Shown piece by piece: positions 1-10,300 of a DNA stretch of 64,000 bases. Below the pieces are notes generated by a model that did no database searches, was not told the DNA's origin, and saw nothing but the letters and a program-made list of their open reading frames with translations. How positions within the stretch are numbered: the stretch's first letter is position 1; every line of letters starts with the position of its first letter. Where the stretch lies: positions 396,061 through 460,060 of the forward strand of contig CH002078.1 in NCBI GenBank assembly GCA_000149265.1, written 5' to 3'. This DNA is from Ciona savignyi. Lineage: Eukaryota; Chordata; Ascidiacea; Phlebobranchia; Cionidae. Position numbers and translations under genes: made by a program.

Positions 1-306
1 CCATGTAGGTGTACAAGACACTGACTTAGCAGAATTACCAGAAAGTTTTTAAGATTTGGATATAATCTTGTTATCTTGAGTCTAATTACCCGGTGTTTGC
101 CGAATGACTGTCTACTTTTAATCCTAGTCATTATTACATCACAGTAGCTAAAGTAAACTGCGATTGTTTTAGCAACGCAAAATAAAACACCAATATGAAA
201 CAAAAAATATTAAAAAATTATTAAAACTAAATTGTTTTTCGCCTCCTACTACACACATTTCCTTATTCAGCACCCAATTTATTTCTCCACCTGTCACAGT
301 CTGCAC

Positions 307-535
307 GGTACCTATAAATACTACAGGAGCGCTTGGATCGCTTACTATACTTCGTAATTACAAAAGCCTTATTGAAGAAAACTTCTCTCACTAAAATAAA
401 GATTATGATATTAATGTTAGTGTTAGGTTTAAAGTTAGTTCTGGGGTTGAGATTAGTGTTTGGGACAGGGTTAAAATTACTTTCCATAGCAATCTAAGTG
501 CTCCAAGCAATCCTGTAGTATTTAGAGTCACCACA
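307..535. mobile_element. MITE family M1, copy with CTCTAAATACTACAGGA inverted ends
   Basis: The left end reads ctataaatactacaggagcg and the right end is its inverse (cctgtagtatttagag). The interior has CCCTAACC-like pyrimidine/purine strings, seen here as gttaggtttaaagttag. Related copies or fragments are at 17935-17990, 25822-26012, 46230-46310 and 57483-57700. No coding capacity is seen, so it is non-autonomous. Exact ends and target duplication are uncertain. Confidence 0.6.
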
Positions 536-587
536 GTCGACATACTCCTGGTTAAAATTTAAAATTGAAACTTTTTATCATTTTTAG

Positions 588-1442
588 TCTGAAAAGCAAC
601 TCGCCGAAGACTTGGTCAAGTTGATCGCAAAGTGTGAATCAGATTATCAGGTAAATTGTATCAATCGTACAATTTCAATTTATATTAAAAGATCGATTGT
701 AAGATTCATGCGGTTCTTAATTGAAATTAACATAGCTTTAAAACACAGGTTGTGACATGTTGTAAAACCAAAATTATAAGGTCATAATTGTCAGTAATTT
801 CATAGGTGTTTAGAAGCTTTCTCTTCCAATTTTAATGTTTCTCAAAAATTTGCAAGATTTGCTTTTCAAAAATTTGCAAGATTTTCTGCTTTATGTTTTT
901 TTCCTTATGACAACCTCCTATCTCTAGGATATTTATGTTTATCCCCGTGAGTGGGAAAACCAAGGGGGTTAGCATACGGGCAATCGTCAGATCAACTCGC
1001 ACCCACCGTCGGGTTACCGGAACTATTTCATTGTGTTGTGTATGATTCACACGATCCTTCAATTTGGTAGAACCCATTAATCCGCTGGGTTCAGGCAATG
1101 CCTGTTAAATGCCTTGCCCAAGGACACAACCGAACAGCTAGCAACCAGTTTCGCACCCACAAACCTTCAGAGGATAGCAATGCACTAACCCACCAGACTA
1201 ATCTGTCGAACTAAATATTTTAAATATATACCAGCTAATTATCAGTAAAACGTGTTTTGCCCATCATACTCCAGCTATAAATTCGTTTTATTATTACGTC
1301 ACAGGTCGCTATTAACGCCAATTACAACTCCATGTCTACCACGACGTTCAAAGCTCTCCGGCGCCAGCTACCGGTCACCCGCACGAAGATCGATTGGAAC
1401 AAAATTCTCGGATATCAGATCGGGAAGGAAATCGGAAAGTGA
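588..1442 (+). CDS. CAPZA: F-actin capping protein alpha subunit, last two exons (partial)
   Basis: The alpha subunit of the heterodimeric capping protein caps barbed ends of actin filaments in the cytoplasm. Two exons are visible: 588-650 (21 codons, phase 0, acceptor tttttag, donor gtaaat) and 1305-1442 (45 codons plus TGA, acceptor cgtcacag). Joined they give the conserved C-terminal part. The last exon carries [20 protein letters not shown], the family's near-invariant tail, followed by [10 protein letters not shown]. This C-terminal tentacle is the part that contacts actin. Everything before residue S of the penultimate exon lies left of the window. The intron carries an S1 SINE at about 920-1210. 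Vertebrates have several alpha paralogues; I cannot tell which one this corresponds to. Identification is very secure. Confidence 0.95.
920..1210 (-). mobile_element. S1 SINE (tRNA-headed), near full length
   Basis: This copy illustrates family S1. Read on the minus strand, the element starts with a tRNA-like head: an A-box region around TTAGTGCATTGC and a B-box-like region with GGTGCGAAACTGGTTGC. A conserved body follows (TGTCCTTGGGCAAGGCA, ACCCAGCGGATTAATGGG, ACACAACACAATG, TAACCCGACGGTGGG), then a tail ending GGGATAAACATAAATATCC. It lies in the CAPZA intron. The family is dispersed on both strands throughout the window at varying divergence. Confidence 0.8.
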
Positions 1443-2029
1443 CGCTTGCGCGCCATCTAGCGGGCGTGTTAAAGACATAGATAATCCAAATCTGATTATC
1501 ATCGTATTATTGTTATAGCGTATGTTATATTATTATAAATATAATCTTCTAAAACCTACTGTCAAATCAAAACAGCAGATATATATATCGTCTGTAAGTT
1601 CATGTGATTATAAATTCTATTTAAATCAATCCGACCAGGATAACATTCATTCAATTACCACTAATATCATGGGGAAATAACGTAAACAATTGTTTAAATT
1701 CAATATGAAAGCGCTTAAAAGCATAATTTATATCGAGAATTAACTTAATTTCGTGTTTTTTGCCCCAAAATAGGTTTAATTTACACGGATTGTGCTTATA
1801 TGTATGACGTATATCCAGAGTAACACAGACACTGTTTCGCTAACCACAGATGTTTATAACAACAACAATGACCCTTTGTTCATATTACAACCTTTTCTGA
1901 TGAATAGATGTGATTGTTTCGTAACAGCCACAATGCAGTTGCGCAAAATAGCTTCCCTAATTAAATTCGCTTACGTGTCCGTATATGGGCATCAGTCTTC
2001 GAAAAATCTTTTATCCGTAATCATAATTG

Positions 2030-2035
2030 AATAAA
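2030..2035 (+). terminator. Candidate polyadenylation signal AATAAA for CAPZA
   Basis: This is a canonical AATAAA about 590 bp after the CAPZA stop, with no competing gene in between. The 1443-2030 stretch would then be the 3' UTR. Confidence 0.4.
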
Positions 2036-2345
2036 TGTATTCCATACATGGTGTTGTTTGGTTTCTACTGCAGGAATTTAGGTTTTTAAATTATAACATT
2101 TTAGCTTGGTAGGTTACGTTTTAGTTCTGTAATTTAATATCGTTTTAGTTGATTAGTTTATTAACGTTTTAGTTGATAAATAAACCTTTTTAATTCATTA
2201 AATTACTTTTGTTTTGGTTCATTCATTTACTTTAAGGAGTATTAAAGTTGTTAATAAAGAAACAGAAAAACGGTAAAATTTAAAGAATATTAAGCCAAAG
2301 TAATACTAGACTCGGCCGCAAAACCTAATTGTTGGTTAATTAAAC

Positions 2346-2687
2346 ATGGACCACACAGCAAAAGATGAAATCAACAGATTAAAGGTTTGTCCAATAAGAC
2401 CGACTGAACAAGACATTCAGTACAAGTACAATACTGGATTTTAATAGTTTGTCTATTAATTCGCTTCTTCGGTAACAATATAATTGTTCTTTATTTGTTA
2501 CCTAACATATCCTACACCATATTATTGTTTTAAACCTTTGATGAAATGTTTTAACTACTGTAAGTTTTTACTGGTTGAATTTTAAATATGCAAGCTATAT
2601 TCCACATTACTGCAACGAAGAGGCAAAATTAAACTAATTTAAAACTGTGATTCTCTGACTTTTTACAGCTGCGACACCACAATACTG
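2346..2687 (+). CDS. Candidate first exons of an unrecognised gene
   Basis: An ATG at 2346 opens 13 codons (MDHTAKDEINRLK) ending at 2384 before gtttgt. A tttttacag acceptor at 2668 opens a 19-nt microexon (2669-2687) before a perfect gtaagt donor. Spliced, it reads on as LRHHNT plus one base. I could not find a third exon with matching phase before 10 kb, so this may be a real 5' end with distant exons or a chance run of splice-like sites. The product is not recognised. No similarity is claimed. Confidence 0.25.
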
Positions 2688-3210
2688 GTAAGTTACCAGG
2701 CCTTCTATGTCGCCACAATGACATAAATGTGGTCACAATGGCAATACTTTGTTCTAGAAATAAAATTAAATATCTGCAAATGCCAATTTATTCTATGATT
2801 ATTAATTGACCAATCGCAAATGTCTTGTAAATTCAAAAATCTTGCGACACACTTGTAGAAACGTTTACGACACACTATTGTTCTCCACTACATGTAGCCT
2901 AATGGCCGCAAATTAAACTGCTGATCATAGCACTAACAGCATGCACATTAAAATGCCAGTCAAACCACATTATATAGTTGTTAAATATGTATTGCATTGC
3001 AAATGCTGTCGATGTGAAATACTTATAGCGTATTCACACGGGTGGGAGAAGGACTATCTCGCTCCCGCCATTGGGCTACCGGTGCTGTGTGTTAGTGGTA
3101 ATATATTTCCACTTTGCCTAAAAGCAAACCTAATTTGCTGCCAACTGGTTTCAAACCCTTCACCTCTCGGTTGCTTGCCCCACGCCCTACACATGAGCTG
3201 ATCAACCAGC

Positions 3211-3392
3211 CAGTGGTTTTTAACTAGGGTTCCGCGGAACTTTAGGGTTCCGCAACTTTTAATTTTGAATGAATAAACATTAAATTTAAATGCTTTTTTA
3301 CATAAGACAATTAAATTATTGCACAGGGGTTCCTCAAGTCAGTAGAATGTTTCCATAGGGTTCCAGTGCAGCAAAAAGGTTGAAAATCACTG
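3211..3392. mobile_element. hAT-type MITE, 182 bp
   Basis: Left end CAGTGGTTTTTAACTAGGG; right end, inverted, CAGTGATTTTCAACC. The CAGTG termini are typical of hAT-superfamily non-autonomous elements. The flanks share AACCAG on both sides, but a clean 8-bp duplication is not seen (caaccagc against aaccagac). The interior repeats the phrase AGGGTTCCGC. Confidence 0.6.
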
Positions 3393-3539
3393 AACCAGAC
3401 ACACATGACGTACCAATGGTGTCTTTGAGCAAATTACTTATTGTTATACCTGGGCCTGGTTGGGGCAACTAAAAGGCTTGAAAACACAATAATATCTACG
3501 TTTATCCGGCCATTAGCGTGAAAAGATATTCTGCCATCC

Positions 3540-3745
3540 GAATAGCTTGGTCGGTTAGTGCGTCGCCCGTCAGTCCAAAGGTTAAAGGATCGACACTGGT
3601 CTGCAGCTAATCCATTGTGTCTTTGGTCTATTTATTTCACTAACATCGCCATAACCCAGTGGATTTATGGGAGAAACTAAGACAGCAGCAACTTATATAC
3701 AACACACTGCAATAACTTTGACATCTGAATCACGGGCGTTCGTTA
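3540..3745 (+). mobile_element. S1 SINE, diverged
   Basis: The head is recognisable (GGTTAGTGCGTCGCCC), as are CCCAGTGGATTTATGGG and the body end TACAACACACTGCAATA. It is an old copy. Confidence 0.6.
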
Positions 3746-4955
3746 AAAGCGTTACCATGGACAATTACTTTAGCATTACCTTCCCCCCTACAATACAAAT
3801 GACACATTCATGTTCTATTCATTATACCTTGTCCCTGTTGTAACTACCTCACCACCCATATCTCATCTTCCATCAAATCACAAATACAGTTTAAAAAACA
3901 AATCTTTAAAGTTTATTTAAAGTAGCTTTTCGTCGGGTTTAGTCCAGAGATGGGGCGATAACTATGACAGGATACTTATCGTATTTGGGGATCTCGGCAG
4001 TTTTAAGCAACTTCTTGTGTTATTGGATTCTCCGGTTATTTTTGTCCGGTATAAGTGTATGTTGTATTTACAACTATTTGCAAATGAAACATTTGACTAT
4101 TTACTAATAATAGATGACAATTGTAAAGTTATAAAGCGAAAAAACTGAGAAGCAATGATTAAAAATGTCGAAAAAACTAAAGGTTTAAAAGTGTTCTTAA
4201 TCAAACATGGACAATTGTCCAACTACAATCACTCAATCGCCTTAAGTTCTAAAATATGAAATTTACACCATCTTAAGCGTAAAATTGCTAAGTAGAGGCG
4301 TGTAGAATCGGGCTTAGGCCATACACCGTTAAATTACACTTGAAATTCTGTTCAAATTATCACTGTTAACGCTAATTACTAATCAGCGACGATTACATAC
4401 TGTTGGGTGGTAAAGTGCAGGATATTATGGCGTGAAATCCAACGTCGCGTTTCTCATTACATTCGAAGAGAGGGCATTGTGACGACATCAAAGGGAACCG
4501 GACAGCTGTTTTCTGTAGTTGTTTCCGAAGCAGGCGCTTTTACCTGATTGTCTGTAGCTCGCATCGTCAAATTAGTGTCGCTGTCTAGTTTAGTCTAACT
4601 TCCAACAGTGACTTATTTAAACAGAAAAATGCAATTTTACGGAACATTTTTAAATATTTCCCCTTAAATTGGAAATTTTATGTAGAGACTTTCTTTAAGC
4701 TGAGTCTATTAACAGTGTGTACAGGAATTTAAAGACTTTTTGTATGAAAATTGAATGACGACTTTACTTAGAGGTTAAATTGTCTCATTTTAAAGTAAGT
4801 GGTTCAGATCTAATGCTTAAAGGGCGGAGAGAGGTTAGTTAAACCACAGTGGTTGTGTTTAGCATTGTAGCACGCAACAACACAGCTGTAAGGACATTAT
4901 GACATAACAAGTCAAACATGTGAAGTTTTTGCATTGTACACGTAATACTATAGCG

Positions 4956-5263
4956 CAGTGGTTCTCAAACTTTTTAGAGTTGGGACCCACTATTAATTAC
5001 CACAATTTATGGCGACCCACTTAACTTTATATATAGTTGTTGTAACATGTGTGAGAGACGAAAGGTTCAATGACGTATGGTCAGGTGAAGATCACGCCAC
5101 GATTCAAGATTGTGTGATGTTACAATTATGATAATTTCCCCTTGATTTTTGTATAGGAAATAGCCAGTATAGTTAATCAGAGCTTTCTATAACTTTTCAC
5201 GACCCACCAAGATTCCTTTCGCGACCCACCAGTGGGTCGCGACCCATAGTTTGAGAAACGCTG
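4956..5263. mobile_element. hAT-type MITE, 308 bp, intact 8-bp target duplication
   Basis: Starts CAGTGGTTCTCAAACTTTTT and ends ...AGTTTGAGAAACGCTG, which inverts to CAGCGTTTCTCAAACT. It is flanked by a perfect 8-bp direct repeat, ctatagcg (4948-4955 and 5264-5271). CAG ends and an 8-bp duplication are diagnostic of hAT. Inner arms contain GGGACCCACT and its inverted partner AGTGGGTCGC. There is no transposase, so it is non-autonomous. Confidence 0.9.
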
Positions 5264-5271
5264 CTATAGCG

Positions 5272-6340
5272 GTTAAAAATTTCAGTAAAATTAAAGACTT
5301 GTTAGTATTAGCAATAAAATCTATAATACGGTTTAATTATAGGAGTTTTTGGTCGTTAAATAATTCATTTTATTAGGTTTAAAAGCCACATTGCTTATAA
5401 TTATGTTTATATGTGATTTTTATATAGACTTATTGTATTTATTGCGTTTTGCCGACCTTTTCTGTTCTTGTGTAATGGCGTGTTTAATTGCTGATATTAG
5501 GGACTGGTACGAAAAATGCTAGTAAAATATACTTTTTATGGACATTGTAGAGAAACAAGTTAAACAATTCGGGAATTAAGTCGCGTGTGAAGTTGCGTTG
5601 ATTTAAGCGTCGGTATCTAGATATGTCCTCTGTAGTAATAGCTGATTGCCAGATTAAGTAGAACTTGGACGCGGGTCAAAATGAGTATAACGAATACCCT
5701 TGAGAATGTTTTATGGACGGAATGCCTCATTGGACAATAGTTTGCAGTGGTTTAACTTTTCGTTAGTCTACTCTTTCAGGCGTTAGGATATGTTTATCGT
5801 TTTAATTAGCGAAAATTACTTCTCAATCGAATAACAATTAAATTGTCGATCATATCTTAATCTGGCCTCGTAAGTAGTTTAGATACAAATAAAGCGTCTA
5901 CTTTACTTCTATTTTAGGCTTGGAATTTATAACTGATTATATCAGGCAGCTTATAATAGTATGCGAACCCAATGAAATAGTTTCGTTTTGCCCAAGAAAT
6001 GTAATTCTGCACTTCGATTTGGTGCCAGTAATTGAAGTGAGCCATCTATACGTGCTTAAGTTTAAGTATCTGAGAGAGGAATATACGAAGTAAACTTGTC
6101 ATCGAGGATTATATTGCGATGATAGATCGGCTACTCGCTGTAATAAACTTCGACTAAAGAAACTGGATTTTCTTTTTCTCTGCGAATATTTTCAAAGATT
6201 TAATCGCTTCGTCCAAACGATAGTTATTAATGAGATTTATATCGACAATTTAGACATGAACGATGTGTCCAAATACCGGAGTTACTATGTAGCCCAGCGT
6301 ACAACACAAGACTATTGTTTTACTAATAGACCAGAGAGTC
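5272..6340. other. Intergenic, no gene or repeat recognised
   Basis: AT-rich sequence with short chance frames only. I see no exon with conserved content or paired splice sites. Confidence 0.4.
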
Positions 6341-6480
6341 GTATCCTTGGCAAGCGCGCCACAGTTAGTAACCTCTTTAATGCGCCAGTGGTCTTTGACA
6401 AGCGCGCCCCAGCAGTCATAACCTTTACAAGCGCGCCACGTGTCGTATCCTTGACAAGCGCGCCAGTTGTCGTTATCTCC
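6341..6480. repeat. GCGCGCC minisatellite, about five degenerate units of 20-30 bp
   Basis: Units share the phrase CTTTGACAAGCGCGCCA followed by a GTCGTAA-like spacer. One unit is shortened (ctctttaatgcgccagtgg). The unit length is not a multiple of three, so the short frame crossing it changes phase between units and is unlikely to be coding. Confidence 0.7.
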
Positions 6481-6519
6481 ATACCGCGGTCACGGGCAAC
6501 ATGCTTATGTACTTAACCC

Positions 6520-7730
6520 AACTTAGTAGGTTCGTTTGCACCGGAAGTGACCTCCACTTCACTCTAGTTGGTTGAACTCGGTGCTGAAGACACGCGATAG
6601 CTCGGTAAACCGCGTATCAACTTATTTCACTCTCGAATCGCTGCCTTTAGCCAGGGGTTCGAATCTTCGTCGCGCCCTTTGATGATCCGCCATCCCCCGC
6701 GTAAACACGGATCCTGTATCGACATGAAAGGCGACGCCGCTCTCAACTCTCCGCGGTTCACACGAATCGAACTGACCGAAGCTCGGATTATCGAATAATC
6801 AATTCGACGACGAGGTCGATGGGCTGAATACTAATCTATAAGAAGTAGTAATTGCGTCGAATTAATTCGATCGGTTTACTGTGGAGGTTATTTCTGTTTA
6901 ATTATTGATAATTCCTTTATTTAATATTATACGGGCGATTTATGTTGATAACTTTAAGTTATAATTTGTCAGATTTTAATCAACTTAATGAAACATTCTC
7001 GATCAGTTGATAAGAAGTGCGCGAGAGGCGCTATTGTGGCGATTTGAAAGTAAAGCGGAAGGTTTCGTGTGAGTCCAGATTTAGAAAGGTCAGGCGGTGG
7101 ACGACACCATAACAGCGTTGGTGGTATGGCCGGGCATGCTTTGTTGAGATCTTATCACATTTCCCCTTTTATCGTGCGACTTAAAACGCGCTGTAAGTTT
7201 GTTTTGTTTTGTTATTTAAGACTAAATTTACTCATTATTTATACCGGTACCACATTAACTAATCGAAACAACAGTAAAAGATAGCGAAACGACCACCAAT
7301 AAAATCTTTCAACATAAAATTTTAAAACAAATATGGTTAAATGCAAAAATGCTAAATGCAACGCAAAGAATAATAGTTTAATAAAAATTAATAAGTACAA
7401 ATCGTACACATAGTATATAAGTATCAAATATAATATCTCACACTCTCCTCTTCACTATATGTATTACAACATGATAGAGTGTGTGGGGTATAAGTACAAA
7501 AATCGTTTGACTTTAATGACTGAATAATACGAGGTTTACTATTTGACTATTTTAACGTTATATGCGATACATAACGTTTATTATATTATAGGTTATGCCA
7601 GTTTAGACAAAAAATAACTAAACTACACTTATTACAACAGTGTTAAAATGAAAAGTGTTATATTGTCTTTATGTTCGTCGGAATGCTCGTATCCGAGCTA
7701 CAATATTGGTTGGTTTATATCGTTGTTGTT
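6520..7730. other. Intergenic, no gene seen
   Basis: GC-richer to about 6830, then AT-rich. There is a small hairpin-like pair around 7438-7487 (cacactctc and gagtgtgtg). No exon is supported. Confidence 0.4.
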
Positions 7731-7734
7731 TATA

Positions 7735-7843
7735 TGATCCAAGTTTCATGATTGGCTCGTCATTAGAACCGTTTTTTATATATAAAAGTCGGTATATATA
7801 CATATGTATCGGTCGCGTTAACCAAGCGGCCACACGACCGTAC
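7735..7843 (-). mobile_element. S2 tRNA-Ser/Leu-like repeat
   Basis: Family S2, read on the minus strand: GTGTGGCCGCTTGGTTAACG (A-box-like), GACCGATACATATGTAT, then a variable loop and a GATGGGTTCGAAACTTGG-type B-box end. Other copies keep GGCCGAATGGTTAACGCG and GGGTTCGAAAC. The two boxes spaced about 60-70 bp apart resemble a tRNA with a long variable arm. No copy folds as a convincing functional tRNA by eye. Confidence 0.65.
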
Positions 7844-7897
7844 AGGGTTTTTATTGTTGTTGTTTTTTTTGTTTTGTTTTTATTATTTTTTTATCTA

Positions 7898-8312
7898 GCC
7901 AAGTTTCGAACCCATGTTGGGCTCGTTACTTGGACCGTTTTTGTACAGGAGTAGGTATATGTATCGGTCGGTGACCAGTCAACTGAACCCCTTACAACTG
8001 AACCCCTTACAACTGAGCCCCTACAACTGAACCCCTTTACAACTGAACCCCTTTTAACAGAACCCTTTTAACTGAAAAGAGGGTTCAGTTGTAAAGAGGT
8101 TCAACTGAAATGGGTTCAGCTGTAAAGGGGTTCAGTTTAAAGGGGTTTAGTTAAAAGGAGTTCAGTTGTAAGGGGCTTAATTGTAGGGATTCAGTTGTAT
8201 AGGGTTCAGTTGTAAGGGTTCGGTTGTAAGGGGTTCAGTTGTAAGGGGTTCAGTTGTCATGGAACCGTATCGGTCGCGTTAACCAATCGGCCATACGACC
8301 GTACAGGGTTTT
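7898..8312 (-). mobile_element. S2 tRNA-like repeat split by a foldback element
   Basis: The B-box half is at 7898-7969 (gtttcgaacccatgttgggc) and the A-box half at 8267-8312 (cgcgttaaccaatcggccat). The foldback element at 7970-8266 separates them. Confidence 0.75.
7970..8266. mobile_element. Foldback element FB1 made of inverted about 15-bp tandem repeats
   Basis: The left half is a tandem array of AACTGAACCCCTTAC-type units. The right half is the same array inverted (GTAAGGGGTTCAGTT). The outer ends are GGTGACCAGTCAACTG and CAGTTGTCATGGAACC. It is flanked by a perfect 9-bp duplication gtatcggtc (7961-7969 and 8267-8275) inside an S2 repeat, so this is an insertion and not a local expansion. 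Two relatives are at 14862-15109 and 15269-15431. There is no coding capacity. Confidence 0.85.
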
Positions 8313-8319
8313 TAGTTCG

Positions 8320-8955
8320 TAAAAACGTCGTGTTATGGAAATCGCTAAGTCATCTCATGGCAGATTTGCATATAGATTACAAGGAAACGCTCATTTAAAT
8401 TCCATCCTTCTCGAGCAAAGGGTCAACCTTTGCTCCTAATTTATCTTCTATTAGATCGATCCTGCTATTAATACATGACGGGTCGCGATATCTCTCGAAA
8501 TGTGGTTTAAAATCAAATTACAATGATGCGTATCTAGTATTACGCTAATAGGATTCATAGGAAAGGAATTTTATCTTCGAATGATGAAGGCAATTTATTT
8601 GAAATTTTAAATTTAACACGCGAAGATGTCTAAGCAACGCTTAATATAAGGTTTTGCAGCATTAAGTATGATTTCCAAAGTAACGCAATTTTACCAAATT
8701 TACATCGCATTTCCAGCTACAACAATAACAAACATAATCTTCTACTAAACTACGCCGTGCATTTCTTCATCTGCCGGGTTTACAAACGGACTGACCGATT
8801 TCACTCCACCGGCGTTTATGAAATCACAGACAAATTATCAATTTGAACGAATTAAAGGTTGATTTTAATTAAAGACACCCAAAGGTATGCATTTCAGTTG
8901 CAATGTAGATTGCGCTGGAAATATGCGCAAGCCGCGCTCAGACAGGTTTCTTTCA
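8320..8955. other. Intergenic, no gene seen
   Basis: No repeat or exon is recognised in this AT-rich stretch. Confidence 0.4.
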
Positions 8956-9175
8956 CCGAGCTAAAGTTTCGAATCCATAATGGGCTTGTCAATAATACCG
9001 ATTTTTTGTATGACATTCCGTATACAAATCCGGCGCGTTAACCATTCGGCCAATATACTCAACCGTTAACCTTTTTTAACCCGGGCTGTGTATCGAACCC
9101 TGCTCTTCACTGAGTGTGTTTTTACATACAATGTGTAGTATATATCGGTCGAGCTAACCATTCGTCCACACAACT
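8956..9175 (-). mobile_element. Two adjacent diverged S2 tRNA-like repeats
   Basis: The copies are at 8956-9052 (gtttcgaatccataatgggc ... gcgttaaccattcggcc) and 9080-9175 (tatcgaaccctgctc ... ctaaccattcgtccac). Both are in minus sense. Confidence 0.6.
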
Positions 9176-9299
9176 CTACGGCTGTTTGTTTTATCTGCGC
9201 AAACATAAACTCGTGTGAGACAAACATACGTTGTCAGAGTGAAAGCTTCAGTGTGTATTATACATTGATTTAAATAATTTAATTATTGATTAAGATGGG

Positions 9300-10300
9300 A
9301 CCAACAAGGTTGTAGAAATCCAAAATATTTCAAATCCGCCCAAACCGTTATGAAACCCACATAATCCCCTGGAGGGATAGTTGTGGTGCTGAGCTAAACG
9401 ACCTCTAATGACCCCTGGGAAAGAGGGCTGGTCTTATGTCGTCACAACGATCATTATTCGCGACTTCCGTTGAATTATTGTGAATTCGCAGTCATTGTGA
9501 CGTATGACGGTGTGTTTGAACATGGTCACGCATCAGTGATCTTCGAAGTTGATACGAAATTACGAGAAGCGGCAGGAAGCGAAGCCGATTGTTGGCAAAC
9601 AAATAATCCAATAAGGTTTCTGTGACGTAATAAAGAAGCTTCGATTTTTACAACACTCGTCAGCACACGCACATGACCACAGCGGCCATTGATAAAGATA
9701 TCCCGACAGCGTGGGTTGATTTCCAGTGTTGTGTGGTCGGCGTCGGGCAGGTTGGGTATAAATTCGAGCAGCGCGGTTTGCAGGGGATTGTGGGAAGCCA
9801 TTATATGTTGTTGCGTCGCTTTGAAGTCGCCGCTTCATTCCCGTACTTGTTGTTGTGCTGGATACAATCCCCGCCCATAGGGGAGATACAAAAGCGAGAC
9901 TCTTGTAAATTTATCGGGTAGTGAGGCGCTAACAAACCACACGCGTGCTACCACCGACGCCGGTGGTAAAAGGCCAATTAAAGTGTTTTGAGATCAACCC
10001 TTCTTGCTCAATTGTCACCACGAAGCGAGCCCGCCAGCCATGATAAGTTTGGTTGATGTCAGATCAGGGAAAGGTCGTCTACAGGTTATAGGTTCTCTTT
10101 ATTTCCACCTAATATCATGTATATTTTGTTATGGTCGCCGTAGGTTGTTATTCTATTCGAATTAACATGTTTGTGAGCGACTGTACGTCTCGGCAGGGTC
10201 GTAAGTGCGTGTAATTGGAAAACGACGACTCAAATTACTGATTGAGAAAGGAATTAAAGCTGAACGAAAGACTTGGATTTTATGCTGCAGAATTCGTACG
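9300..10300 (+). promoter_or_regulatory. Upstream region of the EAR-repeat gene (no exon assigned)
   Basis: Contains CRE-like half sites (tgacgtat near 9498, tgacgtaat near 9622) and a TATAAA within gggtataaattcg near 9757. It is GC-richer than the flanks between 9400 and 9980. A 44-codon open stretch after gaattcgcag (9491) could be a chance exon. The assignment as promoter rests on position only. Confidence 0.3.

Larger units (their letters stand above)
2690..4955. other. Intergenic stretch: two repeats, otherwise no gene seen
   Basis: It contains a hAT-like MITE (3211-3392) and a diverged S1 SINE (about 3540-3745). A possible very old S1 fragment lies near 3027-3205. The block 4420-4620 is less AT-rich but has no open frame or splice structure I can defend. 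Confidence 0.5.

Noticed and set aside
7735-7843. Functional tRNA gene
   Set aside because: A and B box-like motifs are present, but stems do not pair convincingly and the sequence recurs as a dispersed, degenerate repeat.
9526-9921. Overlapping frames on both strands upstream of the EAR-repeat gene
   Set aside because: Several frames of similar length overlap in a GC-richer promoter-like region and none has conserved content.
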